Shown here in pieces: positions 17,292 through 25,794 of a DNA stretch of 64,000 nt; within the stretch, counting starts at the first letter, position 1, and each line of letters starts with the position of its first letter. The position numbers were made by a program, and so were the translations under genes. The notes under the pieces are model-generated. The model was not told where the DNA came from. It saw only the letters and a list, made by a program, of their open reading frames with translations, and searched no databases. Source of the DNA: Chitinophagaceae bacterium (lineage in GTDB: Bacteria > Bacteroidota > Bacteroidia > Chitinophagales > Chitinophagaceae). The stretch spans positions 682,001 to 746,000 of the forward strand of contig JADKJX010000001.1 of assembly GCA_016720775.1 (NCBI GenBank), written 5' to 3'.

Positions 17292-18047
17292 ATGATCAAA
17301 GCCATTTACCAATCATTAGCAGAGCGTAAACAGCAGCATAAAAAATCATTTGCCGTACTCATCGACCCCGACAAGGTGAACGACAGCAATATGAAAAAAC
17401 TCATTGAGCTTGCTGTGGATGCCAGGGTGGATTATTTCCTCGTTGGCGGAAGCCTCGTTATCTCCAATTATTTAGATGAATGCGTTCAGTTTATAAAACG
17501 CAGTTGCAATATTCCCGTTATTCTCTTTCCCGGAAGTCCGAACCAGGTAAGTAAATATGCCGATGCATTATTGTATCTCTCATTGATCAGTGGCCGCAAT
17601 GCCGACCTGCTGATCGGGCAACATGTTGTTTCGGCACCGGTGGTTAAGCAAAGCGGACTGGAAATTTTACCAACGGGTTATATGGTTATTGATGGAGGTG
17701 CACCAACCACCGTTTCCTATATCTCCAATGCTACTCCCATACCTGCCGATAAAAATGAGATCGCCATGTGTACGGCCATGGCTGGCGAAATGCTGGGCAT
17801 GAAACTTATATACATGGATGCCGGCAGCGGTGCCAAGCGTGCCATCAGTGAAGAAATGATCAGGCAGGTAGCCAATGTTATTGAAGTTCCCCTGATCATC
17901 GGCGGCGGGATCATTGAACCGGAAAAAGCCTACCTCAACTGTAAGGCCGGCGCCGATGTGATCGTTGTTGGCAATGCCATTGAAAAAGATCCCAATCTTA
18001 TTAAAGAAATGGCGGCGGCAGTACATAGTGTGCCGGTGAAGGTGTAA
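17292..18047 (+). CDS. pcrB: Geranylgeranylglyceryl/heptaprenylglyceryl-phosphate synthase family (PcrB-like)
   Basis: 251 residues from ATG 17292. A TIM barrel with the family motifs FAVLIDPDK, VGGS, LFPGSPNQ, LPTGYMVIDGG, YMDAGSGA and the phosphate-binding GGGIIEPEKA and VVVGNAIEKD. These enzymes join a prenyl diphosphate to sn-glycerol-1-phosphate by an ether bond, the first committed step of archaeal-type lipids. Bacteroidota homologues belong to the GGGP-synthase side of the family. No G1P dehydrogenase or prenyltransferase partner is in this window. It is divergent from arfB with a 118-base spacer. Confidence 0.9.
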   Translation: MIKAIYQSLAERKQQHKKSFAVLIDPDKVNDSNMKKLIELAVDARVDYFLVGGSLVISNYLDECVQFIKRSCNIPVILFPGSPNQVSKYADALLYLSLISGRNADLLIGQHVVSAPVVKQSGLEILPTGYMVIDGGAPTTVSYISNATPIPADKNEIAMCTAMAGEMLGMKLIYMDAGSGAKRAISEEMIRQVANVIEVPLIIGGGIIEPEKAYLNCKAGADVIVVGNAIEKDPNLIKEMAAAVHSVPVKV

Positions 18048-18144
18048 TTTTTTTTGATCTACCCTCTTTTACTACTGGTGAAATTTATTTATCTTGGAAG
18101 GAAGATGATCCGGAAACGGAGCCATTTCTTTAAAAACGATTGCT

Positions 18145-18474
18145 ATGTCTTACACAACTTCAGTAAATTCTGATGTGTTTCAGCAGTGGATAGCCGACAG
18201 GCTGGACATGCAGAAAGTAAAAGAAAAACTGGCTGCAATGGGTTATGATGAGGAGACTGCATCCCTTCACCTGAGAGAATTCAAAAAACTTAAATATGGC
18301 AAAAGGCAGTTTATTGGCTTTGTATGCCTTGCCGCAGGTGCCTTTATCGGATTTTTAAGTTGTTTGCTTACCTTAATCAATCCTATACCCGGGTTATATA
18401 ACTGGACACTCTATGGACTTACTTCGGTGGCTGTGTTGGTTATTTTTTTAGGGCTCTATTACCTGATGGAGTGA
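18145..18474 (+). CDS. Small membrane protein
   Basis: 109 residues. A soluble amphipathic N-terminal half (about 1-52, with helical repeats VFQQWIADRLDMQKVKEKLAAMGYDEETA) is followed by two transmembrane helices (about 55-77 and 85-107). No recognised family. It lies between pcrB and the acid phosphatase, all on the plus strand. Confidence 0.65.
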   Translation: MSYTTSVNSDVFQQWIADRLDMQKVKEKLAAMGYDEETASLHLREFKKLKYGKRQFIGFVCLAAGAFIGFLSCLLTLINPIPGLYNWTLYGLTSVAVLVIFLGLYYLME

Positions 18475-18584
18475 GGAATTCATTTTCGCTTATTTATGGT
18501 TGTTTTAAAGATGACAGAAAAGGAACTGGTTTTCGCAACTTACCTTTACTGCAGGATAATAGTCTTTTTAATCAATCAACCGAT

Positions 18585-19367
18585 ATGATCAATAAATTAT
18601 TTTTATCAGCAGCTATTTTATTCAGTATTTCTTTAAATGCACAAGTAACCGATCACAAGCCGGCCCAGTATAATCTAAGCGGCATCCTGTGGCAGGAACA
18701 AAGCGGTGAATATAAGGCCCTGTGTTACCAGGCATTCAACCTTGCCCGGTTGCGGCTGGAAGAAATTTTGCGAACCAATAAAGACAGCATGCCACTGGCC
18801 GTTATCACTGATGTGGATGAAACAGTACTCGACAACAGCCCCGGCGCTGCAAAAGATATTTTAAATGGCCGCACTTATGGCGACAGCACCTGGAGGCTAT
18901 GGGTGGATTATGCCAAAGCATCCGCCACACCCGGCGCCGTGGAGTTTTTTAATTATGCAGCCCAGCATGGTGTGCAGTGTTTTTACATTACCAACCGCAA
19001 GGAAGACCAGAAAGCGGCTACTATGCAGAACCTGCAACTGCGGGGTTTTCCGCAGGTGGATAGCATGCACATGATGATGAAGGGGCCTAGCAGCGACAAA
19101 GAACCCCGCCGCCAGGAAGTAGCAAAAAAATACAACGTGGTATTGTTGCTCGGCGATAACCTGAATGATTTCAATGACCTGTTCTTTGAGAAATATGTAA
19201 CGGAAAGAAATGCAAACGTTGATAAGATACAATCCCTCTTCGGGAGTAAATACATCATGCTGCCCAATGCTACGTACGGTGATTGGGAAAATGCATTGTG
19301 GCAGGGGCAAAAATTAAATGCGGAAGAAAGGGATAAGGTTAAGTGGAGTTCGTTGATCGGTTATTGA
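18585..19367 (+). CDS. HAD acid phosphatase / 5'-nucleotidase, lipoprotein e(P4) family
   Basis: 260 residues from ATG 18585 (MINKLFLSAAILFSISLNAQ signal peptide); the longer open frame from 18471 lacks coding character. HAD motif I is ITDVDETVLDNS (two catalytic Asp), motif II Thr is in FYITNRKEDQ, motif III Lys is near KEPRRQEVAKKY, and motif IV is LLGDNLNDFND. The family dephosphorylates nucleotide monophosphates in the periplasm. The Haemophilus prototype is lipidated, but this protein has no lipobox Cys, so it is predicted soluble. Confidence 0.88.
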   Translation: MINKLFLSAAILFSISLNAQVTDHKPAQYNLSGILWQEQSGEYKALCYQAFNLARLRLEEILRTNKDSMPLAVITDVDETVLDNSPGAAKDILNGRTYGDSTWRLWVDYAKASATPGAVEFFNYAAQHGVQCFYITNRKEDQKAATMQNLQLRGFPQVDSMHMMMKGPSSDKEPRRQEVAKKYNVVLLLGDNLNDFNDLFFEKYVTERNANVDKIQSLFGSKYIMLPNATYGDWENALWQGQKLNAEERDKVKWSSLIGY

Positions 19368-19375
19368 TTGACTGG

Positions 19376-20110
19376 CTATTGCCCGAACGCTTCTTCAAAT
19401 GATCTTCCGGCATTCAGTTCTTTTACCAGCTTGTCTAATTTTTCTTTGGTCCACCAGTTTTTAACCACATGCTTAGCCGTCATGTAATTAAGCATTACCT
19501 GTTCACGGGAGCCTGCGTAAAACTTTTCATCTTTTTTTAAATTCTTGACATTGGGCATGCTCTTATAGTTGTATGATCTTACCTTAAGTGTGTCTTCTGA
19601 ATAATAATCCCGGTCATCATTCTGCATCGCTAACCCGTGTTTGAACCAGCTTGGAATTTTAAACATGAATGCATAAAAACCTATGCGCTGGTAAAATTCG
19701 GCATGGGAGATCTCATGGGCAATAATATCCAGGTCCATTCCATCGGCACCTAATACAATAACAGCACCTAATTTGGTATAGGTAACAGCCGGGGCAGAGG
19801 GGTTGATGCTGTATTTTTTTAGATCGATTTCGTTATCGCAATAAATAAACCCTGGGTTACATGTTTTTTGTCCCCAAAAATCACCAACACGAATGGATGC
19901 CTGTTCTATTAACGACCTCAGGCTGTCAATTTTGGATAGCGGGGTGGCTGCATTAAAATAAATACGATCGTCTTTTTTAAAACCGGAGTAACCGATTAAG
20001 ATACTCCTTGTCTCCTGCGGAAAAATGATGAAGTGTGCAAAAGCCGCAATTGGAATGAGGATGAGAAAAACAAAGAAAGTCCGGGTGATTATTTTTTTAA
20101 GCTTCAGCAT
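19376..20110 (-). CDS. Membrane-anchored HExxH zinc-peptidase-like protein
   Basis: 244 residues. One N-terminal transmembrane segment (about 7-28). The motif HEISHAEFYQRIG at about 136 fits HExxH, and PSWFKHGLAMQNDD some 30 residues later could supply a third ligand, as in gluzincin-like peptidases. Catalytic competence is not proven; the usual Glu in the second motif (WxxEG) is replaced by FKHG, so it may be inactive. The gene is convergent with the acid phosphatase. No named family is assigned. Confidence 0.7.
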   Translation of the reverse strand: MLKLKKIITRTFFVFLILIPIAAFAHFIIFPQETRSILIGYSGFKKDDRIYFNAATPLSKIDSLRSLIEQASIRVGDFWGQKTCNPGFIYCDNEIDLKKYSINPSAPAVTYTKLGAVIVLGADGMDLDIIAHEISHAEFYQRIGFYAFMFKIPSWFKHGLAMQNDDRDYYSEDTLKVRSYNYKSMPNVKNLKKDEKFYAGSREQVMLNYMTAKHVVKNWWTKEKLDKLVKELNAGRSFEEAFGQ

Positions 20111-20217
20111 GATCGATCAGCGATTGGATTAAAAGTAAATAAAATTATTCGTTGCCGGTCATAAGGCCCGGACTGGAAATAAAATCTGCTTAACTTCAAC
20201 ATACCAAACACAACTCA

Positions 20218-21279
20218 TTGCTCCGTTTTAAAGCCCTTACCGGATTTCGTTGCCTCGCTGCCTGCATGGTATTTATTTTTCATAACCGTAAATACTGGCG
20301 GAGCCAACTGCACCCGGAGATACTCCGTTTATTCAATGAATTCCATATTGGAGTGGCACTGTTCTTTGTATTGAGCGGTTTTCTCATCACCTATACTTAT
20401 TTTGATGAACCGATGCGTTCGGGCAGGGCGTATGCACGCTACATGTTATTGCGACTGGCCCGTATCATGCCGCTTTACTGGCTTATACTCACAGCATATT
20501 ATCTTGACCCGGCTTTTGGTAACCGGCATTTCTCGGCACTCACGTATTCACTATTTCACGGGTTTTCGGATAAATACAACCTGGAAGGTATTGCACAGGC
20601 ATGGTCGCTTACTGTAGAGATGAGCTTTTATTTTTTTGCGCCCCTGCTTTGTTTATTGCAACGCAAACACTTGTTGTACCTGTTGGGTTCATTGGTATTG
20701 TTATTCGGTATCACCTGGGGCTCCGGCGAGGCCTGGCACTATATCAATGGAAATCCCTGCCGTTTTTTATACCCACTTAAATTTATTTCAAACGGTACGT
20801 TCTCCGGCCGCTGTACTGAATTCCTGGCGGGAATGCTTTTGGCAGTTACCATACGCAATAAACAAACGGTATGGCTGGAAAAAACAAAGTACAAAACGCT
20901 GATCGGGTTTATGGGCATCCTCATCACTGCCTATTGCATTGGGCTGTTTCAGTCAGATACCTATGATGACGGGATAAACCATACTGGCGGCATGTTGTTG
21001 CATAAAGTAACTTTGCCATTCTTTGTGATGCTGGCATTGGCCGGACTGATCTATGAACGAACCTGGCTGCAATGGTTCTTCTCCTCCCGGTTACTGGTAT
21101 TGCTGGGCAATGCATCTTTTGCATTTTACTTAGTGCACATCAGTTATGTGAGTATAAAGCTCAGGGAGAAGATAAATTTACCCGACCGTAATTTTGTTTT
21201 GCTCTGGCTTATTTCCATTGCCCTGTATCTTGTTTTTGAAAAACCGGTTTACGACCGGTGCAGGAAATGGCTGAAGTGA
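20218..21279 (+). CDS. Acyltransferase 3 family membrane protein (OafA/YrhL-like)
   Basis: 353 residues, about ten transmembrane helices. It opens directly with the family motif: FRCLAACMVFIFHN carries the Arg and the His of the R-x10-H pattern. These proteins O-acylate sugars of envelope glycans using acyl-CoA. Start is TTG at 20218, the only one that keeps the first helix. Substrate unknown; the only other glycan-related gene nearby is the flippase 6 kb away. Confidence 0.87.
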   Translation: MLRFKALTGFRCLAACMVFIFHNRKYWRSQLHPEILRLFNEFHIGVALFFVLSGFLITYTYFDEPMRSGRAYARYMLLRLARIMPLYWLILTAYYLDPAFGNRHFSALTYSLFHGFSDKYNLEGIAQAWSLTVEMSFYFFAPLLCLLQRKHLLYLLGSLVLLFGITWGSGEAWHYINGNPCRFLYPLKFISNGTFSGRCTEFLAGMLLAVTIRNKQTVWLEKTKYKTLIGFMGILITAYCIGLFQSDTYDDGINHTGGMLLHKVTLPFFVMLALAGLIYERTWLQWFFSSRLLVLLGNASFAFYLVHISYVSIKLREKINLPDRNFVLLWLISIALYLVFEKPVYDRCRKWLK

Positions 21280-21312
21280 AGATACTATTCGTTGTAATTT
21301 TTATACCATTTA

Positions 21313-21519
21313 CTATTTCGTCTTTCCGCCTGCCTGGACAAACACGTTCTTGCCCAGGGTTTTGAACCGTACCCCGTTCTTCTGTTCAACGGTGATGGTA
21401 ATATGACCCGTTTTGCTGGTATTAATGTCTCTCACCGTACCGGATTTTCCGGCATGTGTTCCTCCCACAACCGTGCATTGGTCGCCGTCTTTTAATTTTA
21501 CTGCTATATTGGTCTTCAT
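21313..21519 (-). CDS. Small KOW-motif protein
   Basis: 68 residues, a single KOW fold (VKLKDGDQCTVVGGTHAGKSGTVRDIN) like that of ribosomal protein L24 or NusG. It is predicted to bind RNA or ribosome. It is not L24 itself, which lies in the ribosomal operon and is longer. It is followed on the same strand by no close gene; the M28 peptidase ends 29 bases upstream of its start, so the two may be co-transcribed. Confidence 0.8.
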   Translation of the reverse strand: MKTNIAVKLKDGDQCTVVGGTHAGKSGTVRDINTSKTGHITITVEQKNGVRFKTLGKNVFVQAGGKTK

Positions 21520-21548
21520 TTTATAAATTTCAATTGTGAATATATTTT

Positions 21549-22847
21549 TTACTTCACTTTCTCCACCCTCGCCGGTGTATCCTTTCCGCTCACAATGGTT
21601 TTACTGCTGATGGCAATGGCTTTAATGATCTCGGCCATATTGGTCATATCCAGTGTGCCGATCTCATCGCTTTGTTTGTGGTAATTGGGTTCGTTATTAG
21701 GCGCTTCTTCCATTTTAGAAGTGGATATTGTATGTGCCGGTACACCCAATGCAGCCAGGGTGGCATTATCGCTGCGGTAAAATAAATTCTGCTTGGGATA
21801 GGGATCGGGTTCAAAATGAAATTTAGATCCTTCGAGATTGGATTGCAATATCTTTCCCATATCGCTTTTTTCGTAGCCGGTTATGTAGGCGCTGTTGGTA
21901 CCCCATTTGCTTTCGGTGCCGATCATTTCAATATTGAACATGGCCATCACTTTCTCGGCATTCATCTGCTTGCTGAAATAGCGGCTGCCAAAACCTCCGA
22001 TCTCTTCGGCAGTAAAAGCAACAAATATCAAGGTGCGTTCATTGTTCTTTGCCTCGCTGAAATATTTTGCCAGCATCATCACGGCCGTTGTTCCGGCGGC
22101 ATCATCATTGGCGCCGTTGTAAATGCTGTCCTGGTTCTTATCGGGTTTGCCAATGCCCAAATGATCGTAGTGACCGGCAAACACAACGAATTCATCTTTC
22201 TTTGATCTACCCGGTATCATGCCAACCACGTTCTTCAGCTTTTGAATGGTCTGCTCATTTTTAATGTGCAGGTTGAAGGAAGAAGGGTTTAGATTGCTTG
22301 TCAGCACCAGCACCTGTGAAGCATTGGAAGGGAATTTTGCATTACCGGCAAAGCGCTGCATGCTTTTGAAGCGGCGGGCATGGGCCGTATCAACAAGGAT
22401 CAGCACATTCTTATCCAGGTCGAATAATGGGAATATTACTTTGTTGAACGTATCGGTTGCTTTTACGATCACTACTTCAAAATCTTTCAATGAATTGATG
22501 TTTACTTCAGCAGCGGTTGTGTTCACTGCTATATTGTCTGCAGTGAGTGCTTCATTATCGATCATCCCTTTTATTTCCACAGGCTTGCTTTTGGTCATGG
22601 CAAATTCCTGGAAATAGGTTTTAGCATTGCCGAAGAATTTTAGTTTGCTTTTTGCAAATTCGCCGGCAATAAAATCTGCGGCTTTGTCAATACCGGGCGT
22701 AAATGTTTTACGGCCCTGCATGTCATCGGCAGAAAGTATTTTTTCAATACGCTCCACTTCTGCAGCGTTGATGATCTTGTCAATATTTTGGGCAAAAGAA
22801 AACAGGCTAATAAAGCCTGTTGTAAAAGTTAAAAGTAGTTTCTTCAT
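21549..22847 (-). CDS. Secreted M28-family aminopeptidase
   Basis: 432 residues with signal peptide (SLFSFAQ). The dizinc site of family M28 is complete: GHYDHLG (His), NGANDDAAGT (bridging Asp), FTAEEIGGFGS (catalytic Glu plus ligand), NIEMIG (Glu) and NYHKQSDE (His). A PA-like insert precedes the catalytic domain (about 90-200). It releases N-terminal amino acids from peptides in the periplasm or outside. It is upstream of the KOW protein gene. Confidence 0.92.
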   Translation of the reverse strand: MKKLLLTFTTGFISLFSFAQNIDKIINAAEVERIEKILSADDMQGRKTFTPGIDKAADFIAGEFAKSKLKFFGNAKTYFQEFAMTKSKPVEIKGMIDNEALTADNIAVNTTAAEVNINSLKDFEVVIVKATDTFNKVIFPLFDLDKNVLILVDTAHARRFKSMQRFAGNAKFPSNASQVLVLTSNLNPSSFNLHIKNEQTIQKLKNVVGMIPGRSKKDEFVVFAGHYDHLGIGKPDKNQDSIYNGANDDAAGTTAVMMLAKYFSEAKNNERTLIFVAFTAEEIGGFGSRYFSKQMNAEKVMAMFNIEMIGTESKWGTNSAYITGYEKSDMGKILQSNLEGSKFHFEPDPYPKQNLFYRSDNATLAALGVPAHTISTSKMEEAPNNEPNYHKQSDEIGTLDMTNMAEIIKAIAISSKTIVSGKDTPARVEKVK

Positions 22848-22871
22848 TATTAATTTTTAAAAAATCTGTAA

Positions 22872-22981
22872 GGTTTATGTAAAGCAAACCTATAAGGTCT
22901 ATGTGAAGTATTTAGATTATCGGGTTTTCAATTTACCAACAGTTTTCTCACCATGGAACTTTTAGTAAACCTTATAGTTTT
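22872..22981. repeat. Degenerate AAACCTTATAG repeats
   Basis: The space between the M28 peptidase and the LytTR regulator holds AAGGTTTATG, AAACCTATAAGGT (22886 onward) and AAACCTTATAG (from about 22967), a partly palindromic repeat in both orientations. TAGGTTTG at 22885-22892 (minus) also fits the promoter core, 37 bases from the peptidase start. Nothing else is visible here. Confidence 0.5.
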
Positions 22982-22987
22982 GGGTTG

Positions 22988-23719
22988 TTACAAACTCATC
23001 ATCTCCTTAAACTTCACCGCCTGCCTGCGGCTTACTTCTATTTTTTCGCCGCCGTGCAGTTCAAGCAGCAGTCCCCCGTTGAAATATGGTTCGATCTTAT
23101 CGATCATCCGCAGGTTTACAATATGCTTGCGGTTGGCACGAAAGAAAACTTTTTCATCCAGCCTTTCTTCCAGCGCATTCAGCGATTTTAAAATGAGGGG
23201 CTTGTAGGCACCGAAAAATACTTTGGCATAATTGCCCACGCTTTCAAACAACCGTACTTCACCCAGCTTAACAAACCAGCAACGTTCGCCGTCTTTTACA
23301 AATACCTGGTCATTTTCAGTAAGCGTTCCCCTGTTGATGCCGGCCATGGCAGTGGCAAGTTCTTTTTCTTCGGCCAGTTGCAGTTTATGAATCGCATCAG
23401 CTAAACGCTTTGGTTCAACGGGTTTCATCAGGTAGTCGAGTGCATTTACTTCAAAGGCTTTCAATGCATATTCATCATAAGCAGTGGTAAAGATCACATG
23501 CGGGGCACTGTCCAGTTCGGTGAGCATATCAAAGCCCGTCTTGCCCGGCATCTGTATGTCAAGAAAAATAAGATCGGGCGACATGCTCTCGATCTTCTCC
23601 AGCCCTTCGGCTGCATTGGCTGCTTCGCCTACCACTTCGATCTCAGGAAATTCAAGTAATAATTTCTTCAGCTCATTCCTTGCCAATCTTTCATCGTCAA
23701 TGATCAATGCCTTTTGCAT
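22988..23719 (-). CDS. LytTR-family response regulator
   Basis: 243 residues. Receiver domain (about 1-120): acidic pocket DDE at 9-11, phosphoacceptor in FLDIQMPG, switch Thr in FTTAYDEYAL, Lys in LMKPVEP. LytTR DNA-binding domain (about 140-243): LFESVGNYAKVFFG, FFRANRKHIVNL, VSRRQAVKFKEM. It pairs with the LytS-type kinase encoded immediately upstream (26-base gap), so the two form one operon. Confidence 0.93.
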   Translation of the reverse strand: MQKALIIDDERLARNELKKLLLEFPEIEVVGEAANAAEGLEKIESMSPDLIFLDIQMPGKTGFDMLTELDSAPHVIFTTAYDEYALKAFEVNALDYLMKPVEPKRLADAIHKLQLAEEKELATAMAGINRGTLTENDQVFVKDGERCWFVKLGEVRLFESVGNYAKVFFGAYKPLILKSLNALEERLDEKVFFRANRKHIVNLRMIDKIEPYFNGGLLLELHGGEKIEVSRRQAVKFKEMMSL

Positions 23720-23745
23720 AGTATCAAAATTTTAGTTGAGTTAAT

Positions 23746-24972
23746 TTAAATAGCCACCGGCAGCGACACTTTTGATTCTACCATACCGCCTTCAATATTC
23801 TTTATTTCAAAAATGGCCTTGCCCTGGTACATCAAATTTAATCTATCCTGTGTGCTTTTTATACCAAAACCATCGCCATTTATATTTCCGTTGAGGTGAC
23901 CGGTATTTTGAACCAGCAGTTCGAGGTGGTTATCAGTGAACCGGGCTATGATACGAACTACGCCTCCGTTTATTAATTTACTTATGCCATGCTTGATGGA
24001 ATTTTCAACCAATGTCTGCAGCATCATGGGCGGTACCGGTTGCTCCAGGGTGTCCTGGTCAATATCCAGTTCCACTTTCAGCCTTTCTTCAAAGCGCATC
24101 TGCTCAAGTGCCAGGTAATCTTTTACAATATCCAGTTCACCTTGCAGGCTTACCGTTTCTGCTTTTTCGGCCTGCATGCTGCTGCGCAGGATATTGCTCA
24201 GTTCGGTAATGGCACGCCGGGCCCTTGTGGGGTTCTCATCCACCAGGGCACGGATGCTGTTGAGTGAGTTAAATATAAAATGCGGATTGATATGCGACTT
24301 GATGGTCTTTAGTTCCAGCTCCTTCACGGTGGTTTCAAGCTTTAACCTATCAAGCTGGTCTTTCCGGTTCTTTTCCACGTAATGATAAACAATATAGATG
24401 AGCATCCAGATGGCTACCAGTAACAGGTTATAATAAATGCTTACCAGGTCGGATTTGTTCTGGAATACCCATTCGCCTTTTTTATCGCGGTACCAGCCGG
24501 TATTCTTTTTAATTTCAGAAATGCCTTTTTTTATGGAGCTGTCTGTTATTAAGGCCGGGTCTTTATAATAGGTGAGTGAAGTGAGGCCATATTGTTCCTC
24601 CATTTTTTTGGCTTTCTCCAGCCGTTTGTTGATCACGTATTTGTCGTAGGAATACCCGGAACGGGACTCAATAAAGTTATCGGCATAAAACAAGGCAACC
24701 CCCATGGCGCCAACGCAGATAATGAACATGGGAACGATGCGGTTGATGGAAAGCTTTGACCAGTTTGTTCTTTTTAATATAAGCCGGGCAATATGCGTAA
24801 CAAGGATACCCACCAGCAGGAAAATACCCAGGCTGATGAGATTTTCTTTTTCGCCGCCCTGTTCTTTTAAACGATCGCCAAAAACAACAAAATTGAAGTA
24901 TAAAATGATGAGCCCCCACAAGCCCCAGCCGGTTACCTGGCATAGCCAATACCTTACGTTTGATTTACTCAT
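23746..24972 (-). CDS. LytS-type sensor histidine kinase
   Basis: 408 residues. Four predicted membrane helices (about 10-30, 45-65, 78-100 and 183-203) enclose a 75-residue extracytoplasmic loop (ESRSGYSYDKYVIN onward). The His_kinase domain has the phosphoacceptor in SHINPHFIFNSLNSIR, followed by an N box (LVENSIKHG) and G box (GDGFGIKSTQDRL). It is the first gene of the operon with the LytTR regulator. An exact TAATTTTG ends 4 bases before the ATG. The stimulus is unknown. Confidence 0.93.
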   Translation of the reverse strand: MSKSNVRYWLCQVTGWGLWGLIILYFNFVVFGDRLKEQGGEKENLISLGIFLLVGILVTHIARLILKRTNWSKLSINRIVPMFIICVGAMGVALFYADNFIESRSGYSYDKYVINKRLEKAKKMEEQYGLTSLTYYKDPALITDSSIKKGISEIKKNTGWYRDKKGEWVFQNKSDLVSIYYNLLLVAIWMLIYIVYHYVEKNRKDQLDRLKLETTVKELELKTIKSHINPHFIFNSLNSIRALVDENPTRARRAITELSNILRSSMQAEKAETVSLQGELDIVKDYLALEQMRFEERLKVELDIDQDTLEQPVPPMMLQTLVENSIKHGISKLINGGVVRIIARFTDNHLELLVQNTGHLNGNINGDGFGIKSTQDRLNLMYQGKAIFEIKNIEGGMVESKVSLPVAI

Positions 24973-24976
24973 GCTT

Positions 24977-24984
24977 CAAAATTA
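24977..24984 (-). promoter_or_regulatory. TAnnTTTG promoter core of the lytS-type gene
   Basis: TAATTTTG on the minus strand, separated by AAGC from ATG 24972. It predicts a leaderless kinase mRNA. Confidence 0.75.
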
Positions 24985-25071
24985 CCCACCAATATAGTGA
25001 AAATACGGTTGGATGTGATTAATGGCGAAATGGGGGGCTGAGAGGTCGCTGATGTCAGTTGTTCATGACAA

Positions 25072-25737
25072 TTATTCTTTACCTGCCTGTTTTTTCAACA
25101 ACTTGAAAGCGTGAGTCCATTGGCCACGGATAATGCCCGGTATGCACCAGAGAACGCACAGGGATTCTATTGGCCTGGCAGCTTCTGCCTTGCCCATGTC
25201 TTCTGTTTCCCAGCCAAAAAAATCGAGGATGCCGGTAACGGTTTTCTTTGCCTCTTCATCATTGCCACAGATGAACATGGTTGGTTTTTCACCGCCAAAG
25301 TCAGGTTTATACATAAAGGCATTGCCTACGCTGTTGAATGCTTTTACCAGTTTAGCCGTGGGCAATATTTTCTGCAGCCGTTCCATCAGCGATTCATCTG
25401 CACTGGTAAAATAAGGCAATACGCCGTTCACCGGTGGCCGGGTATGATCGATCGGGTTGGTAGCGTCAATGATGACTTTATTACTGAAATTTTCGGTGCC
25501 TGCACTTTTTATTACGTCGGCACTGATATCACCGGCAATGGCAAGCACCAGTAATTCGCCAAATTTAGCCGTATCAGAAAACGAGCCGGCTTTAGCTTCT
25601 TGATTTTGTGAAAGCCATTTTACAACTTCTTCTTTTTTCACATCCCTGGTACCCAGCATTACCTGGTGACCTTCTTTTATAAATGCGGTTCCAAGGACCC
25701 GTCCTACGATACCGCTTCCGAGTATTCCTACTTTCAT
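25072..25737 (-). CDS. NADPH-dependent F420-reductase-like oxidoreductase
   Basis: 221 residues. It opens with a Rossmann motif GILGSGIVGRVLG and an NADP-type loop (LGTRD). The rest (IIDATNPID, KAFNSVGNAFMYKPDF, DFFGWETEDMG, ARPIESLCVLW) matches the F420_oxidored family. F420 is not expected in this phylum, so most such homologues probably act on other substrates. Single gene, divergent from ruvB. Confidence 0.85.
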   Translation of the reverse strand: MKVGILGSGIVGRVLGTAFIKEGHQVMLGTRDVKKEEVVKWLSQNQEAKAGSFSDTAKFGELLVLAIAGDISADVIKSAGTENFSNKVIIDATNPIDHTRPPVNGVLPYFTSADESLMERLQKILPTAKLVKAFNSVGNAFMYKPDFGGEKPTMFICGNDEEAKKTVTGILDFFGWETEDMGKAEAARPIESLCVLWCIPGIIRGQWTHAFKLLKKQAGKE

Positions 25738-25794
25738 AAAGAATTAATTTCAGTGATTAATGATTAGTTTTACAAAGTTGATAAAAAATTGTTC

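Noticed and set aside
25072..25737. True coenzyme F420 reductase
   Set aside because: Only family-level similarity; no F420 synthesis gene nearby and F420 is not expected in this phylum.
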